This document shows, piece after piece, positions 1-8,841 of a stretch of 64,000 nucleotides of DNA. How positions within the stretch are numbered: the stretch's first letter is position 1; each line of letters opens with the position of its first letter. The notes below the pieces were generated by a model. The model did no database searches. It was not told where the DNA came from and was given only the letters and a program-made list of their open reading frames with translations. This DNA is from Saccharothrix sp. NRRL B-16314 (GTDB taxonomy: Bacteria > Actinomycetota > Actinomycetes > Mycobacteriales > Pseudonocardiaceae), in NCBI RefSeq assembly GCF_000716595.1, contig NZ_JNXC01000036.1, positions 7,585 to 71,584 on the forward strand, written 5' to 3'. The translations under genes were made by a program, and so were the position numbers.

Positions 1-1005
1 GAGTCGGTGGAGCCGCAGAGCTGGCGGTGGGTGTTCTGGGTGAACCTGCCGCTCGCCGCTATCGCGGTGGTGGTCGTGCAGCTGACCGTGCCGCGGTCCG
101 CCCGGTCGGCGGTGCGGATCGACTTCGTCGGCGGCGGTTTGCTGGCGTTGGCGCTGTCGTTGCTGGTCGTGGGGCTCTACAACCCCGATCCGGCGCACGC
201 GGTGCTGCCGTCGTGGGGTCTGCCGGTGCTCGGCGCGGCGGCGGTGGTGTTCGTCGGGTTCGTGTGGTGGGAGCGGCGGTCGTCGGTGCGGCTGCTGGAC
301 CCGGCGGGCGTGGCCATGCGGCCGTTCCTGGCGTCGCTGGCCGTGTCGTTGGCGGCCGGTGCGGCGCTGATGGTGACGTTGGTGGACGTGGAGCTGTTCG
401 CGCAGACCGTGCTGGGACGTGACTCGGGCGCGGCGGCGGCGATGCTGGCCCGGTTCCTCATCGCGTTGCCGGTGGGCGCGGTGCTCGGCGGGTGGCTGGC
501 GGCGCGGGTCGGCGACCGGTGGGTGTCGTTCGTCGGGTTGGCGGTGGCCGCGGTCGCGTACGTGCTGATCGCGCAGTGGCCGGCCTCGGTGTCGTCGTTC
601 GTGATCGGGCGGGACCTGGCGGTGGCCGGGTTCGGGTTGGGGCTGGTGATCGCGCCGGTGTCGGCGGCGGTGCTGCGGGTCGTGCCGGCTTCGCAGCACG
701 GTGTCGCGTCGGCCGCCGTGGTGGTCGCGCGGATGACCGGGATGCTCGTCGGCGTGGCCGGGCTGTCGGCGTGGGGCCTGCACCGGTTCCAGGAGCTGAC
801 GGCGGACCTGGACACCCCGCTGCCGTTCGGGATGTCACCGGAGGAGTTCACCGAGAAGGCCGCCGCTTACAAGACGGCGCTGACGGACGCGTTGCTGACG
901 GAGTACCACGAGATCTTCTGGATCACGGCGGTGATCTGCGGCTTGGGCGCGGTGTTCTCGCTCCTGCTGCCCGGACGTCCGTCGGGTGCCGGTTCGCACC
1001 GGTGA
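1..1005 (+). CDS. DHA2-family MFS drug exporter, 5' end outside the window
   Basis: This is the C-terminal part of a 14-helix major facilitator superfamily exporter of the EmrB/QacA (DHA2) type, an inner-membrane proton-coupled drug efflux pump. The reading frame is already open at base 1, so the N-terminal half and true start are missing. The opening motif [11 protein letters not shown] is the hallmark that follows helix 6 in this family. About eight hydrophobic segments follow, and the last helix ends just before the stop. A TetR-family gene begins 31 bases downstream on the same strand, so the pair is probably a self-regulated efflux module. The substrate cannot be inferred. Confidence 0.9.
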   Translation, partial: ESVEPQSWRWVFWVNLPLAAIAVVVVQLTVPRSARSAVRIDFVGGGLLALALSLLVVGLYNPDPAHAVLPSWGLPVLGAAAVVFVGFVWWERRSSVRLLDPAGVAMRPFLASLAVSLAAGAALMVTLVDVELFAQTVLGRDSGAAAAMLARFLIALPVGAVLGGWLAARVGDRWVSFVGLAVAAVAYVLIAQWPASVSSFVIGRDLAVAGFGLGLVIAPVSAAVLRVVPASQHGVASAAVVVARMTGMLVGVAGLSAWGLHRFQELTADLDTPLPFGMSPEEFTEKAAAYKTALTDALLTEYHEIFWITAVICGLGAVFSLLLPGRPSGAGSHR

Positions 1006-1024
1006 AAGCAACGGTGCGGTTGGT

Positions 1025-1030
1025 TATCAT
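1025..1030 (+). promoter_or_regulatory. Candidate leaderless -10 box for the TetR gene
   Basis: TATCAT fits the actinobacterial TANNNT -10 consensus and lies six bases before the GTG start of the TetR gene, the spacing expected when transcription begins at the start codon. No Shine-Dalgarno sequence precedes that GTG. Confidence 0.4.
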
Positions 1031-1036
1031 CGCGGC

Positions 1037-1618
1037 GTGGCTTGGAACACCGAGGAGACCCGTCGGCGCCTGAAGGAGGCGGCGGTCGTCGAGTTCGCCG
1101 CGCACGGGCTCGCGGGCACCCGGGTCGAGCGGATCGCGGCACGGGCCGGTGTCAACAAGGAACGGCTCTACAACTACTTCGGCGACAAGGAACGGCTGTT
1201 CGCCACGGTGTTGTCGGACGAGCTGGCGAAGATCGCGGCGGCGGTGCCGTTCGACGAGCTGCGGGACGTCGGCGCGTACGCGGGGCGGTGCTTCGACTAC
1301 CACGTGGCCAACCCGCACCTCGTGCGGTTGTTGCAGTGGGAGGCGCTGGCGTACGGCGACGGCGCGGTGCCCGACGAGGACGTGCGGGCCGCGCACTACG
1401 GGCGCAAGGTGGACGCGTTCCGGGCGGCGCAGGCGGACGGCGTGCTGGCCGCTTCGCCGGACGCCGCCGACCTGGTGCTGATGATCATGTCGTTGACGTC
1501 GTGGTGGCTGGCCGTGCCCCAGGTGTCCCGGATGGTGACCGGTGGGGACGACCTGGCCCGGCGACGTGCGGCCGTGGTCGAGGCCGCGCGTCGCCTCGCG
1601 TCGCCCCCGACCGCTTAG
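1037..1618 (+). CDS. TetR/AcrR-family transcriptional regulator
   Basis: This 193-residue protein is a one-component repressor, probably of the adjacent exporter. The N-terminal helix-turn-helix spans roughly residues 8-55 and contains the typical TetR_N pattern GVNKERLYNYFGDKERLF. The C-terminal half is a helical ligand-binding and dimerisation domain that includes a Trp-rich stretch near residue 155. I chose the GTG at 1037 because the helix-turn-helix starts directly after it and a TANNNT box lies six bases upstream; an earlier in-frame start inside the exporter gene would add unrelated residues. The ligand is unknown. Confidence 0.88.
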   Translation: MAWNTEETRRRLKEAAVVEFAAHGLAGTRVERIAARAGVNKERLYNYFGDKERLFATVLSDELAKIAAAVPFDELRDVGAYAGRCFDYHVANPHLVRLLQWEALAYGDGAVPDEDVRAAHYGRKVDAFRAAQADGVLAASPDAADLVLMIMSLTSWWLAVPQVSRMVTGGDDLARRRAAVVEAARRLASPPTA

Positions 1619-1622
1619 GGCT

Positions 1623-2804
1623 TCAGCCGGCGACCGGCACAGGGGCCGGGCGCGGACCCAGGACGAGGGTGGCCGCGGCGACGAGGAGCAGGCCGGCGAG
1701 GGTCAGGCAGATGACGGCGAACCCGGCGGGTGCCAGCGCGGTGACCAGGACGGGGCTGATGCCGCCGCCCAGGCCGACGAGGAAGGCGTAGGCCGCCAGG
1801 CCCGTCCCCCTCGCCTCGCCGGAAGCCCGTGCCACCAACGACACCAGCGCCGGGATCGTCACGGCGAGTCCCGCCACGAAGATCGCGCTGCCGACCAGCA
1901 GGACCGGCAGCGTGGCGGAGGTGGCTTCGAGGACCAGGCCCGCGGCGGCGACCACGAACGCCGCCGGCGCCACGCGGTGCGCGCCGAAGCGGGTGATCAG
2001 CGGACCGGCGAACAGGCCCAGCGCGATGCCCGGCAGGCCGGGCAGGCGGACGAGCAGCAGGTCCACGGCGTCGTGGATGCCGTAGCGCTCGCCGACGGTG
2101 GCGGTGAGGGCGGTGTACATGCCGACGAACGTCAGCAGCAGGGTGATCGCGCCGACGTAGGCGACCAGCAGCGGCGGGCGGCGCAGGAGTGCGCCGAGCC
2201 GGGTGAAGGTCGTGACCAGTGGAACGGGGGTCGGGCGGGGCGTCGCGGGCAGGCGGGTCAGGAGCGCGGCCACCACCAGCAGGAGCGGCACGAGCAGCCA
2301 GAACACCCAGCGCCAGCCGATCGCCTTGTCGACGCCCAGCGCGTAGGCCTGGCCAACCAGCCCGGCCAGGAGGAACGAGCCGGAGAGCGCCGTGACGCCC
2401 ACCGCGCGGCGGGCCGGCGGCAGCGCTTCGGCGACGTAGGCGAGTGAGACGGCCGGGATCGAGGCGGCCAGGAAGCCTTGTGCGGCACGGGCCACGAGGA
2501 GCGGCGCGAACGCGGGGGACGCGCCCGCGACGATGCCCGCGACCGCGCCGAGGGTCAGGCCGAAGGCCATCACGTGGCGGCGGTCGTAGCGGTCGGAGAG
2601 GGTGCCGAAGACCAGGTTGCCCAGGGCGAAGGCGAACCCGAAGCCACCGCCCACCCAGGCGGCCGTGGCGAGGGGGACGTCGTACCGGTCGGCGACGCCG
2701 GGCAGCAGGGGCACCGTCAGGTAGAGCTGGCCCACCGCGAGGATCACGGCCGCGACCAGGATCGAGACGAGCACGGGTGGGCGGCTGAGGGTAGTGCGCA
2801 ACAC
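1623..2804 (-). CDS. MFS transporter, 12-helix exporter type
   Basis: This 393-residue membrane protein has twelve predicted hydrophobic segments. The loop motif GTLSDRYDRRHVMAFG after helix 2 is the MFS signature (G-x-L-x-D-R-x-x-R-R), and the two halves are separated by a short charged linker at about residue 205. It resembles the YnfM/arabinose-efflux branch of the superfamily. Its stop lies four bases from the stop of the convergent TetR gene. It starts at an ATG with no strong ribosome site, downstream of an inverted-repeat region that separates it from nadE. The substrate is unknown. Confidence 0.85.
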   Translation of the reverse strand: MLRTTLSRPPVLVSILVAAVILAVGQLYLTVPLLPGVADRYDVPLATAAWVGGGFGFAFALGNLVFGTLSDRYDRRHVMAFGLTLGAVAGIVAGASPAFAPLLVARAAQGFLAASIPAVSLAYVAEALPPARRAVGVTALSGSFLLAGLVGQAYALGVDKAIGWRWVFWLLVPLLLVVAALLTRLPATPRPTPVPLVTTFTRLGALLRRPPLLVAYVGAITLLLTFVGMYTALTATVGERYGIHDAVDLLLVRLPGLPGIALGLFAGPLITRFGAHRVAPAAFVVAAAGLVLEATSATLPVLLVGSAIFVAGLAVTIPALVSLVARASGEARGTGLAAYAFLVGLGGGISPVLVTALAPAGFAVICLTLAGLLLVAAATLVLGPRPAPVPVAG

Positions 2805-2929
2805 CGATCTCCAACCTGGGGTGCGAGGAGGCGCCTGATTCCAACCTTGGCGTTGGATTCAGGCTACGACCGGTCGCGGGCAAACTCCAACGGTGGAGAT
2901 GGAATGTGGGCCGGGTCACCCCCGAAGCC

Positions 2930-3072
2930 GCGTGAGTCCTACATCCAGAACGCGTGAGTCCTACGTTCGGAACCCCTGAGTTCAACGCTCAGTACAAGAT
3001 CCACTGTTCTGAGCGTTGAACTCGGGGGTCGTGAACGTAGGACTCACGCGTTCCGAACGTAGGACTCACGGT
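2930..3072. repeat. Mirror-image array of 22-bp repeats (large inverted repeat)
   Basis: Two type A units (core GTGAGTCCTACGTTC) at 2930-2973 and one type B unit (core GAGTTCAACGCTCAG) at 2974-2995 are followed, after a short spacer, by their reverse complements at 3005-3072. The whole stretch can fold into one long hairpin. It lies directly after the nadE stop codon and before the next gene on the same strand, so it may end nadE transcription. The same units recur as a direct array at 32.1 kb. Confidence 0.85.
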
Positions 3073-3082
3073 CCTTGTGGGG

Positions 3083-4798
3083 TCAGCCTTCGCGCCAGCC
3101 GCTGGTGATGGGCAACCGGCGGTCGCGGCCGAAGGCCTTGAACGTGATCTTGGTGCCCGGCGGGTACTGGCGGCGCTTGTACTCGGCCTTGTCGACCATG
3201 CGCAGGACCCTGTCGACCAGCTCGTGCGAGAACCCCATGGCGATCAGGTCGCGGTAGCCCTTGTCGCCCTCGACGTAGTCGTCCAGGACGGAGTCGAGCA
3301 GGTCGTAGTCCGGCAGCGAGTCGGTGTCGACCTGACCCGGTCGCAGCTCGGCCGACGGCGGCTTGGCGATCGAGTTCTCCGGGATCGGCGGCAGCTCGCC
3401 CAGCTTCTCGGCCTGCGCGTTGCGCCACCGCGCCAAGTCCCAGACCAACGTCTTCAGCACGTCCTTGATCGGCGCGAACCCGCCGACCGCGTCCCCGTAG
3501 ATCGTCGAGTAGCCGACCGCCAGTTCGGTCTTGTTGCCGGTGGCGAGCACCAGGTGGCCGTGCTGGTTCGACAGGCCCATCAACGTGACGCCGCGACACC
3601 GCGCCTGGACGTTCTCCTCCGCCAGCCCGGTCAGCCCGAGCTGGTCGACGAACACGCTGACCATGTCCGCGATCGGCTGCTCCGAGTAGTGGCAGCCGGT
3701 GCGCTGGGCCAGGTCGTACGCGTCGGACTTCGAGTGGTCCGACGAGTACACCGACGGCATCGACACGGCGTAGACGTGGTCCGCTCCGAGGGCGTCGACC
3801 GCCAGGGCCGCGACGACCGCCGAGTCGATACCGCCCGAGAGCCCGAACACCACCGAGTGGAAGCCGTTCTTGTGCACGTAGTCGCGCAGGCCGGTGACCA
3901 GCGCGTGCCACACCTCTGCCTCGTCGGACAGCGGCTCGGCCGACTGCGGCACGGGCAGCGGCTCGTAGGCCGGGAGCGGTTCGTCGGACACCGTCCGGCG
4001 GTGGACCGTGAACCCGCCGTACGCGCCTTCGGTGCGCGGCGTGCCGCCGGGCAGGTCGAGGTCCAGCACCACCAGGTGCTCCACGAACTGCGGCGCGCGC
4101 GTGATCAGCGTGCCGTCGGCGGTGACCACCATCGTGTCACCGTCGAACACCAGCTCGTCCTGCCCGCCGATCAGGTTCACGTAGGCGAGCGGCGCACCGG
4201 CCTCGGCCGCGCGACGGGCCACCAGCGGCAGTCGGGCGTCGTCCTTCTTCCGCTCGTACGGCGAGGCGTTCGGCGAGACCACGAGGTCCACGCCCGCCTC
4301 ACCGAGGGCGGCGATCGGGCCACCGTCCTGCCACAGGTCCTCGCAGATCACCATGCCGACTTCGAGCCCGTGCACGCGGACGACGTCCAGCGTGTCGCCC
4401 GGCGTGAAGTAGCGGCGCTCGTCGAACACGCCGTAGTTCGGCAGGTGGTGCTTGTTCTGCCGCGCCACCACCTCTCCCCGGTGCAGCACGGCGGCGGCGT
4501 TTCGCATCCCGTGCTCGTCGCGGTCGAGGTAGCCGACGAACACCGCCAGGTCGCCGCACCCCGCCTCGTCCAGCCTGGTCGCGAGCTTGGTCAACGCCTC
4601 TTTGGACGCCTCGGCGAACGACACCCGCAGGGCCAGGTCCTCGACCGGGTACCCGGTCAGCGCCATCTCGGGGAAGACGGCCAGGTGGGCGCCCGCCTCG
4701 ACGGCCTTGCGCGACCACTCGACGACGAGTTCGGTGTTGCCCGCCAGGTCGCCGACACAGGCGTTCACCTGGGCGAGGGCGAGTCGGAGCTGTGGCAT
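3083..4798 (-). CDS. nadE: Glutamine-dependent NAD+ synthetase
   Basis: This cytoplasmic enzyme converts deamido-NAD to NAD using ATP, with ammonia drawn from glutamine, as the last step of NAD synthesis. The 571-residue length fits the fused form. The N-terminal CN-hydrolase (glutaminase) domain shows the Glu-Lys-Cys triad at E44 (VFPEMALTGYP), K116 (QNKHHLPNYG) and C152 (VICEDLW). The C-terminal synthetase domain has the ATP pyrophosphatase loop GLSGGIDSAVVAALAV and the conserved TGNKTELAVGYSTIYGD. I chose the ATG at 4798 because the domain begins with PQLRLALAQ right after it; an earlier in-frame GTG adds 20 residues without homology. It is divergent from the lipoprotein gene at 4870. Confidence 0.95.
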   Translation of the reverse strand: MPQLRLALAQVNACVGDLAGNTELVVEWSRKAVEAGAHLAVFPEMALTGYPVEDLALRVSFAEASKEALTKLATRLDEAGCGDLAVFVGYLDRDEHGMRNAAAVLHRGEVVARQNKHHLPNYGVFDERRYFTPGDTLDVVRVHGLEVGMVICEDLWQDGGPIAALGEAGVDLVVSPNASPYERKKDDARLPLVARRAAEAGAPLAYVNLIGGQDELVFDGDTMVVTADGTLITRAPQFVEHLVVLDLDLPGGTPRTEGAYGGFTVHRRTVSDEPLPAYEPLPVPQSAEPLSDEAEVWHALVTGLRDYVHKNGFHSVVFGLSGGIDSAVVAALAVDALGADHVYAVSMPSVYSSDHSKSDAYDLAQRTGCHYSEQPIADMVSVFVDQLGLTGLAEENVQARCRGVTLMGLSNQHGHLVLATGNKTELAVGYSTIYGDAVGGFAPIKDVLKTLVWDLARWRNAQAEKLGELPPIPENSIAKPPSAELRPGQVDTDSLPDYDLLDSVLDDYVEGDKGYRDLIAMGFSHELVDRVLRMVDKAEYKRRQYPPGTKITFKAFGRDRRLPITSGWREG

Positions 4799-4857
4799 GG
4801 GGGCATTCTCGCTCACTCGGAGGGGCCATGGCGGGCGTTGTGGCCGACGAGTCACCA

Positions 4858-4863
4858 TACGAT
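4858..4863 (+). promoter_or_regulatory. Candidate leaderless -10 box for the secreted peptidase gene
   Basis: TACGAT matches TANNNT and ends six bases before the GTG at 4870. No ribosome site precedes that GTG, which is consistent with a leaderless transcript. Confidence 0.4.
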
Positions 4864-4869
4864 CGAACC

Positions 4870-6432
4870 GTGCGCCGTCGGATGATGCTCCTCCTCGCCC
4901 TCCCGCTCCTCGCCTCGTGCACGAGCGTGGTCACCGGGTCGCCCACCGCCGGGACGGCACTGGAGCAGAGAGGGCCGGCCGGCGTCGTGCCCGCCGGCTT
5001 GGAGCGGTTCTACGGGCAGCGCCTCGGCTGGGAGGACTGCGCGCCCTACGCCACCACCGGGTCGACGACGACGCTCTACAAGACCAAGAAGTCGATCGAG
5101 TGCGCCCGGATGGAGGTGCCGCTCGACTACACCAAGCCCGAGGGCCGCACCATCAAGATCGGACTGCTGCGGCAGCGCGCGGCCGGTGAGCGGATCGGGT
5201 CGTTGATCATCAACCCGGGTGGTCCCGGCGCGTCCGGCATGTCGGCGGCGGCGAGCCTCGGCTCGGAGGTCAAGGCGACTGATCTGGGCGACCGGTTCGA
5301 CCTGGTCGGGTTCGACCCGCGCGGTGTCGGGGCGAGCCAGCCGCAGGTCAAGTGCCTGACCGACGCGGAACGGGACACCGATCGGCTGGACGACGACCTG
5401 GACACGTCACCGGCGGGCGTGGCGCAGACCGAGGCGGAGAACAAGCAGTACGCGGAGAAGTGCGCCGCGTCGACCGGCGTCGACGTGCTGGCCAACGTCG
5501 GCACCAGGGACGTGGTGCGGGACCTGGACGTGATGCGGTCGGCGCTCGGCGACGAGAAGCTGACCTACCTGGGTTACTCGTACGGCACGCACATCGGCGC
5601 CGCGTACGCGCAGGCGTTCCCCGGCAACGTGCGGGCGCTCGTGCTGGACGGCGCGGTGGACCCGACGCAGGGCCAGGTCGAGTCGCTGATCGCGCAGGCC
5701 GCCGGGTTCCAGAAGTCGTTCGACGCGTTCGCGGCGTGGTGCGCGACCCGGCAGGACTGCGCGCTGGGCAGCGACCCGTCGAAGGCCAACCAGGTGTTCC
5801 GCGACCTGACGTTGCCGCTGGTGCAGCGGCCGGTGGCGGTCGGCGACCGGAAGCTGTCGTACAACGACGCGATCACCGGCGTCATCCAGGCGATGTACAC
5901 CGAGGAGCTGTGGGCGCCGCTGAACACCGGGTTGACCGAGCTGAAGAACAACCGCGGTGACGTGCTGATGCTGTTGGCGGACAACTACTTCGACCGGGAC
6001 AAGGAAGGTCGGTACTCCACCATCACGGACGCGTTCACCGCGGTGAAGTGCGTGGACGAGCCGCGGGTGACCGACAAGGCCCTGCTGGACGACCTGGCGC
6101 GCCGGTACAAGGCGGCGGCGCCGTTCCTGGACGACGGTCAGCCGGCCGCGGCGGCGCTGGACACGTGCGCGTTCTGGCCCGTGCCGCCGAGCGTGCAGGA
6201 GCACAAGGCCGTGGCCGGGCTGCCGCCGGTGCTGGTGATCTCCACGACCGGTGACCCGGCGACGCCGTACGAGGCGGGCGTGAGCCTGGCGAAGGCGTTG
6301 GGCGGCGGGCTGCTGACGTACGAGGGGAACCAGCACACCGTGTACCTGCACGGCAACGAGTGCGTGGACGACGCCGGGCACGAGTACCTGATCAACCTGA
6401 AGCTGCCCGCCGACGGGACGCGCTGCTCTTAG
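4870..6432 (+). CDS. Secreted tripeptidyl aminopeptidase-type lipoprotein (alpha/beta hydrolase)
   Basis: This 520-residue protein is a serine peptidase of the S33 TAP/SlpD/SlpE type that removes short peptides from the N-termini of substrates outside the cell. A lipoprotein signal ends in the lipobox LLASC with C17 as lipid-modified residue. The oxyanion region IINPGGPGASG is at about 113-123. The triad reads S237 (nucleophile elbow GYSYG), D462 (TTGDPATP) and H489 (EGNQHTVY), with the TAP-like C-terminal domain from about 420. Mycobacterial relatives include the Hip1/CaeA family. The GTG at 4870 places the basic residues directly before the signal core; an ATG at 4882 is also possible. Confidence 0.9.
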   Translation: MRRRMMLLLALPLLASCTSVVTGSPTAGTALEQRGPAGVVPAGLERFYGQRLGWEDCAPYATTGSTTTLYKTKKSIECARMEVPLDYTKPEGRTIKIGLLRQRAAGERIGSLIINPGGPGASGMSAAASLGSEVKATDLGDRFDLVGFDPRGVGASQPQVKCLTDAERDTDRLDDDLDTSPAGVAQTEAENKQYAEKCAASTGVDVLANVGTRDVVRDLDVMRSALGDEKLTYLGYSYGTHIGAAYAQAFPGNVRALVLDGAVDPTQGQVESLIAQAAGFQKSFDAFAAWCATRQDCALGSDPSKANQVFRDLTLPLVQRPVAVGDRKLSYNDAITGVIQAMYTEELWAPLNTGLTELKNNRGDVLMLLADNYFDRDKEGRYSTITDAFTAVKCVDEPRVTDKALLDDLARRYKAAAPFLDDGQPAAAALDTCAFWPVPPSVQEHKAVAGLPPVLVISTTGDPATPYEAGVSLAKALGGGLLTYEGNQHTVYLHGNECVDDAGHEYLINLKLPADGTRCS

Positions 6433-6477
6433 CCCGTTTCCGGCCGTCGTGGACCACGATCGTGGAAAACTTCGATC

Positions 6478-7530
6478 ATGCTTCCGGAGCCGACCGTCAG
6501 GGCCGATGCCGTGGACCACTACGCCGCGCTGTTGGCGGACAACGGGTGGCCGGACGAGATGATGTGCCTGACGGTGGTGCGGGGGCTGTCCGTCGAAGAG
6601 GCGCTGGTCCGCTTCGACGGCGTGGCCACAGGCCGTGAGGCGACGCTCGTCGACGCCGGTCGGGCCGCGATGTCGGCTTTCCCCGAGGACCTGCGGCTGG
6701 TGGTCGCCGACGTCCTCGACGGGTGGGTGGTGCTGGCCGAGCACAACGGTTACCACGGGTCCATGCCCGAGGTCTTGTCCCGGTTGTCCGCCGGCACGGT
6801 GGCCGCGAGCGCCTACTGGAACGTCAACATGGTCTCGCAGATCACTCTCGCCCACGACGGTGCGGTGGTCGACGACTTCGACCCCGTGACCGACGAGCCG
6901 CCCGCCGAGGGTGCGTTGGAGCCGTTCGTCCGGGGCTTGGACTTCGAGGAGCTGACGTGCGAGTCGGCGCTGGCCGTCCTCGAACGAGTGAGCGGCGTGC
7001 GAGTGCCGATCGAGTGGGCGAGCCGGCCGCACCCCGCCTCGGTGATCGGCGGATTCCCGTGGCTCGACCTGTCGGACCCGGTGAAGTGGGTGGAGGTCGG
7101 CGCGCCGGGGCTGCACGCCGCCCTGTCCACGGCCGGTGGCGCCCAACTGCGTTCGGCGGCCACCCTGGCTGTCACCTCGGCCTGTGAGACGGCGGGTGTC
7201 GACGATCCCGTCGTGCTCGACAGCCTCGCCCGGGACGTCGACTCCCTGTCGGCGGCCGAACGCACCGATCTCCGCGAGCGCCTGGCGAACCGCGCCCAGG
7301 AGGCGTATCGGCAGGCCTTGACCCTGCGCTGGGACCGCTGCCGCACGTCAGCCTCCTCCGACCTGCCGACAGAGCACGGCCTCGTCTCCCGCGCACATGC
7401 CATGGCGGCGGCTCACGGCCGGCTGGTGGACGACGCGCGCGTCGGCCTGAGCCTGGCGGTCGCCAACGCCTGCCAGATCGACAAGACGACCTGGCCCGAC
7501 CTCCGCGACCGCCTTGCCCAGGCCCTCTGA
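6478..7530 (+). CDS. DUF6461 family protein
   Basis: This is a 350-residue soluble protein without signal peptide or membrane segment. The first 180 residues match the pattern of DUF6461 proteins as I remember them (an acidic alpha/beta domain with the WNVNMVSQITLAHDG region at about residues 120-134). The rest is an alpha-helical acidic tail. Such genes are frequent in actinomycete accessory regions, often near polymorphic toxin or immunity-like genes, but no function has been established. The start is an ATG with no clear ribosome site. Its stop lies inside a terminator hairpin shared with the convergent gene. Confidence 0.7.
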   Translation: MLPEPTVRADAVDHYAALLADNGWPDEMMCLTVVRGLSVEEALVRFDGVATGREATLVDAGRAAMSAFPEDLRLVVADVLDGWVVLAEHNGYHGSMPEVLSRLSAGTVAASAYWNVNMVSQITLAHDGAVVDDFDPVTDEPPAEGALEPFVRGLDFEELTCESALAVLERVSGVRVPIEWASRPHPASVIGGFPWLDLSDPVKWVEVGAPGLHAALSTAGGAQLRSAATLAVTSACETAGVDDPVVLDSLARDVDSLSAAERTDLRERLANRAQEAYRQALTLRWDRCRTSASSDLPTEHGLVSRAHAMAAAHGRLVDDARVGLSLAVANACQIDKTTWPDLRDRLAQAL

Positions 7531-7552
7531 CCACCCGCGGTTCGGTCAGAGG
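7524..7552. terminator. Bidirectional terminator hairpin
   Basis: CCTCTGACC and GGTCAGAGG form a perfect 9-bp stem around an 11-base loop. It overlaps the last codons of the DUF6461 gene and sits between two convergent genes. There is no U-tract, as is common in high-GC actinobacteria. Confidence 0.65.
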
Positions 7553-7557
7553 TCCGA

Positions 7558-8523
7558 TCAGAGATCCCAGCGGGCGCGCAGGACGCCGTCGTCATCGGGC
7601 AGCACGGCGGCGAGCAGTGGGTGGCGGTCGCGCGCGTACCCGGAGATCGCCAACGCCGCGCGAGCGTCGGCCAGGAGCGCGGGCAGCTCCGGGTAGTGCT
7701 CGTCCTCGGCGTGGCAGCTGGTGATCCGCCCGTCCCGGTGCTCCCAGACGATCTCCGAGCAGTCCTCCGGCAGTTCGCGCAGGACGGCGGCCACGTCGTC
7801 GTCGAGGTCGGGCCACACCCACAGCCTCGACCGAGGGGTGAGCCGGGCTCGGATCGCGTCGACGTCGGAGGCGGCGACGCGATGCCAGCGGCAGGCGTTG
7901 AGGACGTAGCCCTCTTCCAAGGTCACCACGCCGCGATGGGTGGCGAGGTCGGTCAGCTCGGTCCAGAAGGCGTCGTCGGCCGGCCGCTGCGGAGGAGGGC
8001 GTTCGAGGCTCCGATAGTAGTGGTCGGGATCCATCGATTCCGGGAACAGCCCGAGTGACCGGGTGCGGGAGATCGCGTTCTCGCAGGGCTCCGCGCTGCC
8101 GATGACCATGTACTGGTCGAAGCTGACGTGGACGAAGAACCTCTCGTCCACCTCCAGGTCGCACGAGGCGCCGTTGTCACGCAGCATCGCCCGCAGGAGT
8201 TCGAGCCCGGTGGCCAGGTCGACCTCCGCGCCGTCGTGGAAGCCGGTCAGGTCCGGCGGGAAGAGCCCGGCCAACCCCCAGCCCTCGATCGGCGCCTCCA
8301 CGCCGAAGGTGACGACGCCCGGGAGCAGGGGGTCGCGGATGGCCAGGCGGGTCACCCCGGTGTCCTCGGCGAAGGCGGCCATGGCGGAGAGGTAGGCCGC
8401 TTCCACGACTCCGTGATCACTCGTGACGTCCTCGGGCCCGTGGTAGCGGCCGTGTTCGTCGCGATCAGCCGGGTCGTACTTGGTGACTTGGAAGACGTGT
8501 GGCAGGGGCACGGGGCACATCAT
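7558..8523 (-). CDS. Conserved hypothetical protein
   Basis: This is a 321-residue soluble acidic protein. The opening PLPHVFQVTKYDPADRDEHG recalls a family common in Streptomyces and relatives that is sometimes labelled RNA-binding in databases; I see no RNA-binding motif that would support that name. The central part contains the paired patterns DERFFVHVSFDQYMVIG and VWEHRDGRITSCHAEDEHYP. The annotated start is an ATG doublet; a GTG at 8511, directly before PLPHVF, is an equally good choice. The 5' end overlaps the upstream small gene by about 59 bases, so the two are probably co-transcribed. Confidence 0.7.
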   Translation of the reverse strand: MMCPVPLPHVFQVTKYDPADRDEHGRYHGPEDVTSDHGVVEAAYLSAMAAFAEDTGVTRLAIRDPLLPGVVTFGVEAPIEGWGLAGLFPPDLTGFHDGAEVDLATGLELLRAMLRDNGASCDLEVDERFFVHVSFDQYMVIGSAEPCENAISRTRSLGLFPESMDPDHYYRSLERPPPQRPADDAFWTELTDLATHRGVVTLEEGYVLNACRWHRVAASDVDAIRARLTPRSRLWVWPDLDDDVAAVLRELPEDCSEIVWEHRDGRITSCHAEDEHYPELPALLADARAALAISGYARDRHPLLAAVLPDDDGVLRARWDL

Positions 8524-8734
8524 CGACCCACATCAGCTCCGAACCGCGGAAGAGGTGCAGGCAGCTGTCCGGGCCTTGCAGGTTCATGCGCAGGGTGCCG
8601 TCCTCGGAGACGACCTGGGCGCTGTCCTCGAACGCCAGGCCCCACGCCGCCACCTGGAACTCGGGGTCGCGCTCCACCACGGCGAACAGGCGCGGAGCCT
8701 CCTCCACCACCCATTCACGCTCTTCATCGGTCAT
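8465..8734 (-). CDS. Small hypothetical protein overlapping the downstream gene
   Basis: This is an 89-residue acidic protein beginning TDEEREWVVEEAPRLF. No family is recognised. Its last 19 codons overlap the start of the 321-residue gene in another frame, unusually long for a coupled pair, which could mean that the downstream gene starts later than assigned. I chose the ATG at 8734 over a TTG six bases upstream because a TANNNT box sits six bases before the ATG on this strand. Codon third positions are GC-biased, supporting real coding. Confidence 0.6.
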   Translation of the reverse strand: MTDEEREWVVEEAPRLFAVVERDPEFQVAAWGLAFEDSAQVVSEDGTLRMNLQGPDSCLHLFRGSELMWVDDVPRAPATRLPSHQVRPG

Positions 8735-8740
8735 GGCCAA

Positions 8741-8746
8741 ACGCTA
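8741..8746 (-). promoter_or_regulatory. Candidate leaderless -10 box
   Basis: Read on the minus strand this is TAGCGT, matching TANNNT, six bases before the ATG of the 89-residue gene. No Shine-Dalgarno sequence is present. Confidence 0.4.
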
Positions 8747-8841
8747 AAGCTGAACACTCAGGTTGAGTAGTCGCCTGATCAGGTGACGAGATCGTGGGCG
8801 GGGCTCGGGCAGACTGTCGGCGATCTACGTCGAGGAGACCC

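Noticed and set aside
1615..2985. Long minus-strand frame of about 456 codons over the MFS gene
   Set aside because: It is Arg/Pro/Gly low complexity in another frame of the same strand; the MFS frame carries the clear motifs and membrane segments.
3077..4885. Plus-strand frame of about 600 codons opposite nadE
   Set aside because: It mirrors nadE with Val/Arg/His/Gln-rich composition typical of the antisense frame in GC-rich genes; nadE has all its catalytic residues.
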